From: Oscillospiraceae bacterium
Lineage (GTDB): Bacteria; Bacillota; Clostridia; Oscillospirales; Ruminococcaceae
NCBI GenBank assembly: GCA_017847835.1
Contig: JAGASH010000005.1
Span: 372,001-436,000, forward strand
DNA length: 64,000 bases
Reading direction: 5' to 3'
Shown: positions 1 to 8,635 of the stretch, in pieces
Numbering within the stretch: position 1 is the first letter of the stretch
How the letters are laid out: each line of letters begins with the position of its first letter
Notes under the pieces: generated by a model
What the model was told of the DNA's origin: nothing
What the model saw: only the letters and a program-made list of their open reading frames with translations
Databases searched by the model: none
Translations under genes and position numbers: made by a program

Positions 1-1062
1 ACCTTCAGCGGAAACGCATTGAAGCTGGTAAACAGAAAAAAGCCCATCGGCGAGGAGCTTCGGCTGCTCTATGTCGCGATGACGCGCGCTCGTGAAAAGC
101 TGATTATGATTGCTCCGATAACCGAGAAAAAACTCGCGGAAATCCCCGACAACAGCTTCGAGCCGGACGAGATTTTTGAGCAAAGTATACCGTTTCGCTG
201 GATTTTGAGCTCGCTTATGAGAAAATGTTCCGTGAGCGAAACAAAAGCTGACAAAAAAACCGTGAGAGAGTATTCGTTTGATGATTTGCCGCTGGAGCTG
301 AATGTGATAAACGACGAAAACTACGCGGATTACGTCGGCAATCCCACGGACAAGCTCTGCGATGATAACGGGGAATTCGACGATGATTTTGATGAAGAAG
401 CGAAAGCGCTTTCCGATTTGATTTCAAAGCCGTATCACAATATCGATGAAACGCGCCGTCAAGCAAAATTCTCGGTGACCGAGCTTGCCCACAAAACCTC
501 TCAAATCCCGTTTACTCTCACGAAACCTGCATTTGCTCTGTCGGGAAAAATGAGCGGCGCAGACCTCGGAAACGCTTATCATCACTGTATGGAGCATATC
601 TCGTTCGATATCGCGAGAAATTCCCCCGCAGGCGAACTTGTCGACAATATCGCAGCTGAGCTTTGCAGACTTTGCGACGAGGGCAAAATAACCGAGGACG
701 AGCTGAACTGCATAAAACCGGAAAAAATCGCGGGATTTTTCACAAGCAATCTCGGAAAACGTCTGCTCAAAAGCGTTAAAATCGAGCGGGAATTTCCGTT
801 TTACGCTGAGCTTGAAGGCAGCGAAATTGACGATAATCTGAGCGGTGTGATTGGTGTTCAGGGAAGAATTGACGCGTGCTTCGAGGAAAACGGAAAGCTT
901 GTCGTCATCGACTACAAAACGGACTACGACATAAACGCCGAAAAGGACGCTTATGAAAAACAGGTAAAAATTTATGCAGGGGTTTTGCCGATGCTGCTTG
1001 GAAAAAGCGTTTCGCAGACCTATTTGTATTCATTTTCGGAAGGAAAAGAAATCTTGCTATGA
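1..1062 (+). CDS. addA: AddA helicase/nuclease, C-terminal part (5' truncated by window)
   Basis: This is the C-terminal third of the AddAB (RexAB-type) double-strand-break repair helicase-nuclease, which resects DNA ends for recombination. The frame is open from base 1, so the start lies outside the window. The helicase motif VI region LLYVAMTRAREKL is near the beginning. Near the end is the RecB-family nuclease signature GRIDACF..KLVVIDYKTDY, whose Asp and DYK residues bind the metal. The acidic linker between them is typical of AddA. Its stop codon overlaps the ATG of the next gene (ATGA), so the two are translationally coupled. The assignment as AddA rather than another UvrD/RecB-like nuclease is confident because both motifs occur in this order at the C terminus. 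Confidence 0.93.
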   Translation, partial: TFSGNALKLVNRKKPIGEELRLLYVAMTRAREKLIMIAPITEKKLAEIPDNSFEPDEIFEQSIPFRWILSSLMRKCSVSETKADKKTVREYSFDDLPLELNVINDENYADYVGNPTDKLCDDNGEFDDDFDEEAKALSDLISKPYHNIDETRRQAKFSVTELAHKTSQIPFTLTKPAFALSGKMSGADLGNAYHHCMEHISFDIARNSPAGELVDNIAAELCRLCDEGKITEDELNCIKPEKIAGFFTSNLGKRLLKSVKIEREFPFYAELEGSEIDDNLSGVIGVQGRIDACFEENGKLVVIDYKTDYDINAEKDAYEKQVKIYAGVLPMLLGKSVSQTYLYSFSEGKEILL

Positions 1063-2309
1063 AAAAAATACTTGCAATTGTAATTTCAATTTTGACAGCG
1101 GTTGTTATATCGGCAGCGGCTTTCGCGGAAAACGCGGGCTTTGCCGTGGAAAGCGAGGCTGTAAGTCCTGCAAAAACGCCGTATGACAAAAACTACGTTA
1201 AAATTATGTGGAACACAAGCGAGGCTTCAACGGCAGGAGTGCCGCTGAGCGAAAACGGGTATTTGTACGTTCCCGTCGGAAATAAGCTAAACAAGCTGTC
1301 CGAAAAGGACGGAAAAATCATAGCCTCGGTTGAATTTGAAGAAAAAGTGAGCGAGAACTACAAGGGCGCAATCCTCGGAAACACGCTTGTACAGCCGACG
1401 CGTACGGGAATTTGCGTTGTTGATACCGAGCAGATGAGCCTGCTTAATTTCAAAAAATTCGGAGAAATCGTGACCGATGTCGCGGTGCTTGACAACCTTG
1501 TTTTTTTCGGTGTGAGAACCGCTGAAAATTACGCATTTTACTGCGTTGATTTGAGCAAAAATCTTGACATAATCGCGGAGTTCAAATCCGAAAATCAGCC
1601 GTCCTCGCCAGCCCTTTTCAACAATTTTGTCGTGTTTTCAAGCGGAGAAAAGCTGGTTTGCTATTCGATTTCCGACAAAAATTTCATCGAAAATCAAATC
1701 GGTGTTAAAACGAACTACGTTTTTGCGGGAAAATACGCGATTTTTATGAGCGGCGACGACGGGAATATGTACAAGCTGCGGCTGCTCGATGACGGTAAAG
1801 CTGAGGACGACTCGCTGCTGAAATGCGAGGTCGGCGGTGTGCTCACGGCTCCCGCAGAAACCGACAATCGGCTTTACGTCGGCTCAACAGAGGGATTTTT
1901 CGTGCTCGACGGGTTGAATATGGATATCGAAAAAAAGTTCCCGCAGATGAAAAATTCCTGCGCGCCCGTGATTACTCTCGGAACAGGACTTAGAATTTAC
2001 ACGGCTGCTCCCGTTGAAAGCGACGGCGGAAAGTGGTATCTTTACGGTATTCTCGACAGCGACACCGAGCAAAGTGTGAACGAAATTGCGAAAATCATCG
2101 ATTTCAGGAACGGCAAAATCACCGTTTCCGACAGCGGAATTATGTTTTTCCGCGACAATCTCGGGCAAATCTGGGCAATCTCCACACCCGAAACCGATTA
2201 TCTCGCAATCGTCCTCAAAATCATTATCACAATCGCAATCATTGTTTTCCTCGTGCTGATAATCAGAGCTTGGGTGAAAAAACATTCCGAAAACAAGCCG
2301 AAAATCTGA
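1059..2309 (+). CDS. Secreted, C-terminally anchored beta-propeller (PQQ-like) protein
   Basis: This 416-residue protein starts with a signal peptide (MKKILAIVISILT...AAAFA). The body has repeated short strands of the kind found in PQQ/WD-like propellers, such as GYLYVPVGNKLNKLSEKDGKII and NRLYVGSTEGFFVLDG. The end carries a hydrophobic segment (about residues 382-403, LAIVLKIIITIAIIVFLVLII) followed by a basic tail, so the propeller should sit outside the membrane. The ATG overlaps the addA stop. No catalytic motif is visible and I do not assign a function; a scaffold or cell-surface sensing role is only a guess. The pairing with addA by a 4-base overlap suggests co-transcription rather than functional linkage. 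Confidence 0.7.
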   Translation: MKKILAIVISILTAVVISAAAFAENAGFAVESEAVSPAKTPYDKNYVKIMWNTSEASTAGVPLSENGYLYVPVGNKLNKLSEKDGKIIASVEFEEKVSENYKGAILGNTLVQPTRTGICVVDTEQMSLLNFKKFGEIVTDVAVLDNLVFFGVRTAENYAFYCVDLSKNLDIIAEFKSENQPSSPALFNNFVVFSSGEKLVCYSISDKNFIENQIGVKTNYVFAGKYAIFMSGDDGNMYKLRLLDDGKAEDDSLLKCEVGGVLTAPAETDNRLYVGSTEGFFVLDGLNMDIEKKFPQMKNSCAPVITLGTGLRIYTAAPVESDGGKWYLYGILDSDTEQSVNEIAKIIDFRNGKITVSDSGIMFFRDNLGQIWAISTPETDYLAIVLKIIITIAIIVFLVLIIRAWVKKHSENKPKI

Positions 2310-2316
2310 AAACAGG

Positions 2317-2345
2317 TTGATTTTTTCGGGCAAAAGTTGTATAAT
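2317..2345 (+). promoter_or_regulatory. Promoter of the aldose-epimerase-like gene
   Basis: TTGATT (2317-2322) and TATAAT (2340-2345) are separated by 17 bases. The spacer begins TTTTCGGG, as in several other promoters of this window. The start codon follows about 37 bases downstream of the -10. Confidence 0.8.
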
Positions 2346-2382
2346 TAAGGCAATCAGATTTTATAAATTCAGGAGGTATTTT

Positions 2383-3240
2383 ATGGAAACCATACTCAAA
2401 AACAAAACCTGTTCCGCGAAAATTTTCTCGAAGGGTGCGGAGCTGAAATCGCTTTGCGTGAACGGCAGAGAGCTTATGTGGAGCGCAGACCCTGCATTCT
2501 GGGCAAACACCTCTCCCCTGCTGTTCCCGATGATAGGAACACTCAAAGGCGGCAAAACGCTTATCAACGGCAAGGAGTACGCAATCTCCAAGCACGGCTT
2601 TGTCCGCGACTTTGAGCACACCGCCGAGAAAATCACCGATGATACCGCGGTTTTCTCGCTTTCGCAGAATGATACCACAAAGGCGATGTTCCCGTTTGAT
2701 TTCAAGTTCACAATCAAATACGAGCTTACAAATGACGGTATTAAAATCACGCAGACCGTCAAGAACAACAGCTCCGAGGAAATGCCTTACTGTATCGGCT
2801 GTCACCCTGCGTTTGCTGCTCCCGGTGAGTTCACCGATTACCGGCTTGAATTCCCCGAAACCGAAACCGCGAATATCCCGAACTACAACAAGGTGACGGG
2901 TGTTTACGAGCCGAATAACCGCCGTGTTATCATCGAAAACTGCAAGACAATGCCGCTCAATCACGAAATGTTCTACAACGACGTTCTCTATATGGAACAC
3001 CCCGTTTCCCGCTCGGTTTCGCTTCTTGACAAGGAAAACAAGGGTGTTCGCGTGGATTTCCCCGACTTCACGGGACTTGGTATCTGGCAGTTCAAGGACG
3101 CGCCGTTCCTGTGCATTGAGCCGTGGTGCGGTTCGCAGGACTTTGAGGACTGCTCGGGTGTTTTCGCAGAAAAACAGGGCATAGAAATTCTCGGTGCGGG
3201 CGAGGAAAAGTCCTACGTTTACACAATTTCCGCTGTATAA
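2383..3240 (+). CDS. Aldose 1-epimerase family protein (galactose mutarotase-like)
   Basis: This 285-residue protein belongs to the LacX/YphB-like branch of the aldose 1-epimerase fold, which interconverts sugar anomers or acts on hexose phosphates. Typical stretches are LMWSADPAFWANTSPLLFP near the N terminus, KHGFVRD, the active-site region CIGCHPAF, and CIEPWCG near the C terminus. The ATG at 2383 is preceded by a strong AGGAGG; an in-frame start at 2317 would lie inside the promoter and is rejected. The gene has its own promoter and a strong terminator, so it is monocistronic. The substrate cannot be read from sequence. Confidence 0.85.
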   Translation: METILKNKTCSAKIFSKGAELKSLCVNGRELMWSADPAFWANTSPLLFPMIGTLKGGKTLINGKEYAISKHGFVRDFEHTAEKITDDTAVFSLSQNDTTKAMFPFDFKFTIKYELTNDGIKITQTVKNNSSEEMPYCIGCHPAFAAPGEFTDYRLEFPETETANIPNYNKVTGVYEPNNRRVIIENCKTMPLNHEMFYNDVLYMEHPVSRSVSLLDKENKGVRVDFPDFTGLGIWQFKDAPFLCIEPWCGSQDFEDCSGVFAEKQGIEILGAGEEKSYVYTISAV

Positions 3241-3245
3241 AAAAT

Positions 3246-3280
3246 GTCGGATATCCGAAAAGATATCCGACTTTCTTTTT
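3246..3280. terminator. Bidirectional terminator
   Basis: A perfect 10-bp stem (GTCGGATATC / GATATCCGAC) with a 6-base loop is followed by TTTCTTTTT. It lies between the convergent epimerase-like gene and the AraC regulator, and an A-rich stretch on the other side lets it serve both strands. Confidence 0.9.
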
Positions 3281-4139
3281 ACGACTTTTTGATAATCGGC
3301 AGCCAGACCTCGCTTCTGTAATCAGCGGACTGCTGGTCGCCTGCGGGATAAACCTCGACATCAGGCGCAGGAGCGTACTCGTAACCCGACGACGGAAGCC
3401 ACTCCGAGATTATTCTCTGCTGTGTTTCCTGAATTGCCGTCGGCACGGGACCTGTTGCCTCGAAAACAGCGTAGGTCGTTTCGGGGACGATGTACTCGCT
3501 CATTCCCTCGGGCACGGGTGCGTCGGTTGCAACACAGATGAAATACGCGTCATAATCGCCGTTTGTGCAGGTCGAAACACCGAGTATACCGTTCGGCTCT
3601 TTACCCTGCAAAAGCGCGAGGAGCTTCGGAATACCTCCCGACGCGCCTACCTCCGCCCACAGCTTCGGGCAAATTTCAAAACAGTTGTCCATCGTCATTT
3701 TCTCGGTCGATTTGTAGCCGACAATTCTGAATGCTTCCTTTTTGATAATTCTGTAATTCATCGCTTTTTCTCCTTTTATCGAAAATGTGAAGATGATTTT
3801 CGGGAACGTATTGAGCGAAACTCCGTCTTTTTTTGCCTCGCTCGGAGAAATCCCGTGAACTGCGCGAAAAGCTCTCGTAAAGGCTGTCGGCGAGTCATAG
3901 CCGTATTTCAGCGCCGTGTCGAGAACCTTTGCTCCCTCGGAAAGCTCAAAAGCGGCAACCGACATTTTCCTTCTGCGAACGTATTCTCCGAGCGTTACCC
4001 CAGTGATAAACGTGAACATTCGCTGAAAGTGAAACGACGAACAAGCCGCAATCGCCGCGAGTTTTTCGGGATTTATCTCCTCTGAGAGATGTTCTTCGAT
4101 GTATTCCATCGCTTTGTTCATTCCGTCAATCCATTCCAT
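3279..4139 (-). CDS. AraC-family regulator with GyrI-like effector domain
   Basis: This 286-residue protein has an N-terminal pair of helix-turn-helix motifs of the AraC/XylS type (YIEEHLSEEINPEKLAAIAA, then VLDTALKYGYDSPTAFTRAF...HGISPSEAK), followed from about residue 125 by a GyrI-like/SOUL effector-binding domain (YRIIKKEAFRIVGYKS, ending in EVYPAGDQ and EVWLPI). This Rob/BltR-like arrangement usually senses small hydrophobic compounds. A GTG at 4148 would give three more residues, but GGAGG touches that codon. The ATG at 4139 has correct spacing from GGAGG, so I use it. It is divergent from fbp, and the two promoters lie back to back, but nothing shows that it regulates fbp. Confidence 0.88.
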   Translation of the reverse strand: MEWIDGMNKAMEYIEEHLSEEINPEKLAAIAACSSFHFQRMFTFITGVTLGEYVRRRKMSVAAFELSEGAKVLDTALKYGYDSPTAFTRAFRAVHGISPSEAKKDGVSLNTFPKIIFTFSIKGEKAMNYRIIKKEAFRIVGYKSTEKMTMDNCFEICPKLWAEVGASGGIPKLLALLQGKEPNGILGVSTCTNGDYDAYFICVATDAPVPEGMSEYIVPETTYAVFEATGPVPTAIQETQQRIISEWLPSSGYEYAPAPDVEVYPAGDQQSADYRSEVWLPIIKKS

Positions 4140-4227
4140 TTCTCTCACCCTCCGATATCATTGTACAACATTTTCCCTGAAAAGTCCTCTTAAAAAGCGT
4201 GCGGCTTCTGCGAGATATTTCATTTCT

Positions 4228-4256
4228 ATTATAGCATTTTTTCCTGTTCTTTGCAA
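4228..4256 (-). promoter_or_regulatory. Promoter of the AraC-family regulator
   Basis: On the minus strand TTGCAA (4251-4256) and TATAAT (4228-4233) are 17 bases apart, leaving a leader of about 80 bases before the ATG at 4139. Confidence 0.75.
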
Positions 4257-4262
4257 TAGTAC

Positions 4263-4291
4263 TTGATTTTTTCGGGAGATTGTGGTATGAT
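4263..4291 (+). promoter_or_regulatory. Promoter of fbp
   Basis: TTGATT (4263-4268), a 17-base spacer starting TTTTCGGG, and TATGAT (4286-4291). It is directly back to back with the araC-type promoter. Confidence 0.78.
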
Positions 4292-4297
4292 TATACT

Positions 4298-4347
4298 AGA
4301 GAAGTTTGTTTTTACAGGCTTCTCTGTCTTGAAAAGTAATCGATTAC
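4298..4347 (+). promoter_or_regulatory. fbp leader: small hairpin plus 12-bp palindrome (candidate operator)
   Basis: The leader contains a 7-bp hairpin (AGAGAAG 4298-4304 / CTTCTCT 4319-4325) and then the perfect palindrome GTAATCGATTAC (4336-4347) with a central CG. It resembles LacI/CcpA-family operators and lies 21 bases before the start codon. Binding is an inference. Confidence 0.5.
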
Positions 4348-4368
4348 ATTTCCGAAAGAGGTAAGAAT

Positions 4369-6294
4369 ATGGATACCAGATATCTGAATTTGCTTGCGCG
4401 GGAGTTCCCGACAATAAACAGCGCAGCAAGCGAAATAATAAATCTCTCGGCTATACGAAGCCTTCCCAAAAGCACGGAATACTTTTTCAGCGATATTCAC
4501 GGTGAGCACGAGGCTTTTATTCATATGCTCAGAAGCGCTTCGGGCGTTATCCGGAAAAAACTCGACGACAGGCTTTCTTCAACGGTTTCCGAGGAAGAAC
4601 GCGAAAATCTTTCAGCGCTTATCTACTACCCCGAAAGCGAGTTGAAACGGCTGAAATCCGAGAAAGTTGTCGATGAGAAGTGGCTTAAAACCACGATTTA
4701 TCGGCTTGTTCTCGTCTGCGAACGCGTTTCCTCAAAATACACCCGCTCCCGCGTCAGAAAACGCGCTCCCAAGGATATGGTGTACATTCTCGACGAGCTT
4801 CTGAACGTCACCGACGACATCAACAAAGAGCTTTACTATGATGAAATCATAAACACAATTCTCGGAACGGGCATTGCCGAGCGGTTCATTATTTCAATCT
4901 GCAAGACTATCCAGTCGCTTGCGCTTGACACGCTTCACATTATCGGCGATATCTTTGACAGAGGTCCCAGAGCCGACATCATTTTTGACGAGCTGGAAGC
5001 GCTCCACGATGTTGACATTCAATGGGGAAATCACGATATTTCGTGGATTGGTGCGGCTTCGGGCAACCCCGCGCTTGTCGCAAACGTTATCAGAATTGCT
5101 ATGCGCTACAACAGCTTCGATTTGCTGGAGGACGGCTATGGACTTAATCTGAGAGCGCTCGCTGTTTTCGCAGCCGAGGTCTATAAAAACGACGACTGCG
5201 CGCTGTTTTATCCGAACACGCTTGACGACAACATCTATGACGCGGTTGACAACAGTCTTGCCGCGAAAATGCACAAAGCGATTACGATTATCCAGCTGAA
5301 GCTCGAAGGCAAGCTGATTGACGCGCACCCCGAATGGAATATGTCCGAGCGAAACCTGTTCAAGAGGGTTGATTTCGAGAATTGCACAATCGAGGAAAAC
5401 GGCAAAATCCACACGCTGAAGGACAGAAATTTCCCGACCGTTGACAAAAACAACCCGCTTGAATTGTCGGACGGTGAAAAGGAGCTGATGAACGTCCTCA
5501 CAAATTCCTTCAAGCACAGCGAAAAGCTCAACAGGCACATTTGTTTCCTGCTCTCGCACGGCTCGATGTACAAGATTTTCAACGGCAATCTGATGTTCCA
5601 CGGCTGTATCCCGATGAAGGAAAACGGAGAATTTGCCGAGATGAATATTCTCGGGAGAAAGTACGGCGGGCAGGCGCTTTTCGATATCATCGACAAAATC
5701 GTCAACAACGCTTATTACGAATACGACAAGAAAAATCTCGCTTTTGACAAGGATTTTATCTGGTATCTCTGGTGCGGTGAAAATTCTCCGCTCTACGGCA
5801 AGGACAGAATGGCGTTTTTCGAGCGCACGTTTCTCGACGACAAAGAGCTTCACAAGGAAACGCACAACCCGTATTACCGCCTGAGTGAAAACATCAAAAT
5901 CTGCGAAATTATCCTGCGGCACTTCGGTTTGAGCGAGCACGGTCACATCATAAACGGGCACGTTCCCGTTAAAATCAAGGACGGCGAAAGCCCCGTAAAA
6001 GCGGGCGGAAAGCTGTTCGTTATTGACGGCGGTATCTCAAAAGCGTATCAGCCGACCACCGGAATTGCAGGCTACACGCTGATTTACGACTCGCACAGCC
6101 TCAGCCTTGCCGAACATAAACCGTTTGTCACGGGACAGTACAACAGCTCTCCGACGGTACGCGTTGTCGAGAATATGAAAGAGCGCGTCAACATCTCCGA
6201 CACAGACAAAGGTATCGAGCTGCTCTCACAGATAAACGACCTGCGCGAGCTTCTCGAAGCGTACAAAAACGGCACAATCAAGGAAAGAACATAA
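4369..6294 (+). CDS. fbp: Fructose-1,6-bisphosphatase, class III (Firmicutes type)
   Basis: This 641-residue enzyme hydrolyses fructose 1,6-bisphosphate to fructose 6-phosphate, the committed step of gluconeogenesis. Class III enzymes are calcineurin-like metallophosphatases of about 640-670 residues, matching this length. The metal-binding signatures are visible: FFSDIHGEHEAF near residue 43, HIIGDIFDRGPRAD around residue 191, and WGNHDISWIG around residue 218, with GHVPVK and VIDGGISKAY near the C terminus. The ATG at 4369 follows AAAGAGG. It has its own promoter, a leader palindrome and a strong terminator, so it is a single-gene unit. Confidence 0.96.
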   Translation: MDTRYLNLLAREFPTINSAASEIINLSAIRSLPKSTEYFFSDIHGEHEAFIHMLRSASGVIRKKLDDRLSSTVSEEERENLSALIYYPESELKRLKSEKVVDEKWLKTTIYRLVLVCERVSSKYTRSRVRKRAPKDMVYILDELLNVTDDINKELYYDEIINTILGTGIAERFIISICKTIQSLALDTLHIIGDIFDRGPRADIIFDELEALHDVDIQWGNHDISWIGAASGNPALVANVIRIAMRYNSFDLLEDGYGLNLRALAVFAAEVYKNDDCALFYPNTLDDNIYDAVDNSLAAKMHKAITIIQLKLEGKLIDAHPEWNMSERNLFKRVDFENCTIEENGKIHTLKDRNFPTVDKNNPLELSDGEKELMNVLTNSFKHSEKLNRHICFLLSHGSMYKIFNGNLMFHGCIPMKENGEFAEMNILGRKYGGQALFDIIDKIVNNAYYEYDKKNLAFDKDFIWYLWCGENSPLYGKDRMAFFERTFLDDKELHKETHNPYYRLSENIKICEIILRHFGLSEHGHIINGHVPVKIKDGESPVKAGGKLFVIDGGISKAYQPTTGIAGYTLIYDSHSLSLAEHKPFVTGQYNSSPTVRVVENMKERVNISDTDKGIELLSQINDLRELLEAYKNGTIKERT

Positions 6295-6299
6295 AAACT

Positions 6300-6331
6300 C
6301 CCGTCGGGTTTATCGCCCGACGGGATTTCTT
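6300..6331. terminator. Terminator shared by fbp and the aryl-acid operon
   Basis: A 9-bp stem (CCCGTCGGG 6300-6308 / CCCGACGGG 6316-6324) with a 7-base loop is followed by ATTTCTT. On the other strand it is followed by GAGTTTTTAT, so it also ends the minus-strand operon. Confidence 0.9.
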
Positions 6332-6818
6332 ATAGCGTGATGTAATGCGGGATTATGTCCTCGTAGCTCCCGTCCTTCATCAAAAATCCGTTCGGGATAA
6401 CGCCGAGCTGCACAAATCCGAGCTTTCTGTAAAGAGCAAGCGCAGGTTTGTTGGAACTCACCACAGCGTTGAACTGCAAAATCCCGAAACCGAGCGTTTT
6501 TGCAGTTTTCATACAGTCGCGGACGAGAATTTCACCGATGTGCTGCCCGCGCAAATTCTTTTTCACGGCATAACTCGCGTTGCACAAATGCCCGCAGCGA
6601 CCGATATTGTTCGGGTGAAGTATGTACAGTCCGACAACCGCGCCGTTTTCATCAACGGCAACTCCCGTGTAGGACTGGCTTTGGAAGAACGCCTCACCTG
6701 TTTTCTCGTCAAGCAAATCAAGCTGCGGGAAGGCGTTTCCCTCCTCGACAATTTCGTTCCAAATCGAAACCGCCTGCTTGATATCTTCCGAACAGTATTT
6801 TCTTACAACAATTTCCAT
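6330..6818 (-). CDS. GNAT-family N-acetyltransferase
   Basis: This 162-residue protein is a single GNAT domain. The start (IVVRKYCSEDIKQAVSIWNE) matches the beta1-alpha1 region, the acetyl-CoA loop is NLRGQHIGEILV around residue 90, and ALALYRKLGFVQLG is the usual motif B near the end. It is the last gene of the maoC-iorA-iorB-paaK operon, one base after paaK. The substrate is unknown. Its place in the operon is compatible with acetylating an aromatic amine or amino acid, but that is speculation; such genes are often passengers. Confidence 0.87.
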   Translation of the reverse strand: MEIVVRKYCSEDIKQAVSIWNEIVEEGNAFPQLDLLDEKTGEAFFQSQSYTGVAVDENGAVVGLYILHPNNIGRCGHLCNASYAVKKNLRGQHIGEILVRDCMKTAKTLGFGILQFNAVVSSNKPALALYRKLGFVQLGVIPNGFLMKDGSYEDIIPHYITL

Positions 6819-6819
6819 A

Positions 6820-8061
6820 TCAATTATTTCTCAAATCCGTCACGCGCTTTGTCTTTTTCTCGCTTCTCGGAAGCGTGCCAATCGGCACTACGATTACCTT
6901 CGGCGTCATTCCTATCATCGACTTGAACAATTCGAGAATTTTCTTTGTGATTTCGTCAAAGCTGTAATTTCCGTCGCCCTCGACCGTCAGAAGCATAACG
7001 TCACGGTTGTTGTCGTCGTCGCGGGCAATCGTCACGCTGTACTCGCTCGACGCGCCCTCAACCTTGCTCAAAATCTCCTCAACCTGCGACGGGAACATAT
7101 TCACGCCGCGAACCTTGAACATATCGTCGCTTCTGCCCTTGATGATGTCAATTCTCGGGAAGTTGCTCCCGCACGGGCATTTTTCTGGGATAATCCGCGA
7201 CAAATCGTGCGTTCTGAAACGAATAAGCGGCGCGCCCTCTTTAACCAGAGTTGTAATGACGATTTCGCCTTCTTCGCCGTCAGGCACGGGTTCGCCGGTC
7301 ACAGGGTCGATGATTTCGATGTAAATATAGTCGTCCCAATAGTGAATTCCCGACTCATTTTGGCAGTTTATGCCGATTCCCGGACCGTAGATTTCGGTAA
7401 GACCGTATATGTCGTACAGCTCAATTCCGAGCTCCTCGTGAATACGCGCTCTCATCGCGTCACTCCAGCGCTCCGAGCCGATTATTCCCTTTTTCAGACA
7501 AATCTTGTCGAGAAGTCCGCGTTTCGTGACTTCCTCACCCAGCATAAGCGCATAGGAAGAAGTCGCCGCGATGACGGTTGATTTGAGGTCAATCATCATT
7601 TTGAGCTGCTTTTCGGTGTTGCCGGGACCCATAGGAATTGCCATTGCTCCAAGCCGCTCACAGCCCGCCTGAAAGCCAATTCCCGCAGTCCACAGACCGT
7701 AGCCGGGGGTTATCTGTATCCTGTCGTTTTTGGTAATTCCAGCCATTTCGTAGCAGCGCGCAAACATTATCGCCCAATCGTCAACATCTTTCGCGGTGTA
7801 CGGAATGATAACAGGCTGTCCAGTCGTGCCCGAGGACGAGTGTATACGCACGATTTCGCTCTCGTCACAAGCCATAATCCCGAGCGGATACGCGTTTCTG
7901 AGGTCGTTTTTCTCCGAAAACGGCAGCTTCAGAAAATCCTCCTGCGACTTTATCCCGTCAATTCCTAGCGACTTGTACTTCTCGCCGTAATAGCTTCCCG
8001 ACTTAATCAGCCGCTTTACCTGCCTGTCAACCTGTTCAATCTGCGTTTCATTCAGCTGCAT
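6820..8061 (-). CDS. paaK: Phenylacetate-CoA ligase family (PaaK)
   Basis: This 413-residue AMP-forming ligase activates aryl acids such as phenylacetate or indoleacetate to their CoA thioesters. The ATP-binding motif HSSSGTTGQPVIIPYT is near residue 75, the second adenylate motif IYGLTEIYGPG is in the middle, and DLSRIIPEKCPCG and RGVNMFPSQVEEIL are characteristic of PaaK. It starts 14 bases inside iorB, which indicates coupled translation, and has AGGAG upstream. Pairing with IorAB is common in anaerobes, where the two enzymes can run towards aryl-CoA disposal or towards reductive carboxylation of aryl acids to make aromatic amino acids. Confidence 0.92.
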   Translation of the reverse strand: MQLNETQIEQVDRQVKRLIKSGSYYGEKYKSLGIDGIKSQEDFLKLPFSEKNDLRNAYPLGIMACDESEIVRIHSSSGTTGQPVIIPYTAKDVDDWAIMFARCYEMAGITKNDRIQITPGYGLWTAGIGFQAGCERLGAMAIPMGPGNTEKQLKMMIDLKSTVIAATSSYALMLGEEVTKRGLLDKICLKKGIIGSERWSDAMRARIHEELGIELYDIYGLTEIYGPGIGINCQNESGIHYWDDYIYIEIIDPVTGEPVPDGEEGEIVITTLVKEGAPLIRFRTHDLSRIIPEKCPCGSNFPRIDIIKGRSDDMFKVRGVNMFPSQVEEILSKVEGASSEYSVTIARDDDNNRDVMLLTVEGDGNYSFDEITKKILELFKSMIGMTPKVIVVPIGTLPRSEKKTKRVTDLRNN

Positions 8062-8635
8062 AGCTTGCTCCTATCCGCTCTCCCTTTTGGAAAGCCGCTA
8101 TATTTTGTTCAAGAAATTTCTTCGGAACGCGCTTTTCGATTTCACCGAGAATTTGCTCGCGTGAAACACCGAGCTTTTTCGCCCCGCACGCAACTCCGAG
8201 TATCGCAATATTGAAAAACTTCGACGAGCCGAACTCCCTGCAAAGTTCCTCCGCGTCCACGATAATTGCGTTTTTCACCTTGTTTTTGAGGTAATCGACA
8301 GACTCCGCGCCATTGTAGCTCATATCGTTTACAGGCTTCACGGGAACGCTGTTTGCGATAACCGTGCCGTTTTCCTTCAAAAGCGGCAGATTTCTGACAG
8401 CCTCGGCGGGTTCAAACGCGAGAATAAGGTCGGCGGTTTTGCTCGGGATAAGCGGTGAAAACGCGCTTTCTCCGATACGAACGTGACTTGTAACCGAGCC
8501 GCCGCGCTGTGCCATTCCGATTGTTTCGGCGGAGTGAACGACTTCTCCCGCCTGCATAAATGCCGCTGCAATCAGCTTTGACGCGAGAACTGTTCCCTGT
8601 CCTCCGACGCCGCACAAAAGTATGCTCTTATCCAT
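8048..8635 (-). CDS. iorB: Indolepyruvate:ferredoxin oxidoreductase, beta subunit
   Basis: This 195-residue subunit is the gamma-domain partner of IorA (2-oxoacid:ferredoxin oxidoreductase family). The N terminus SILLCGVGGQGTVLASKLI and GMAQRGGSVTSHVRIG are typical. With IorA it converts aryl pyruvates plus CoA and oxidised ferredoxin to aryl-acetyl-CoA, CO2 and reduced ferredoxin, reversibly. A GTG at 8644 would be in frame, but GGAGG overlaps it. The ATG at 8635 is spaced correctly and is chosen. It overlaps iorA by 8 bases and paaK by 14. Confidence 0.94.
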   Translation of the reverse strand: MDKSILLCGVGGQGTVLASKLIAAAFMQAGEVVHSAETIGMAQRGGSVTSHVRIGESAFSPLIPSKTADLILAFEPAEAVRNLPLLKENGTVIANSVPVKPVNDMSYNGAESVDYLKNKVKNAIIVDAEELCREFGSSKFFNIAILGVACGAKKLGVSREQILGEIEKRVPKKFLEQNIAAFQKGERIGASYAAE

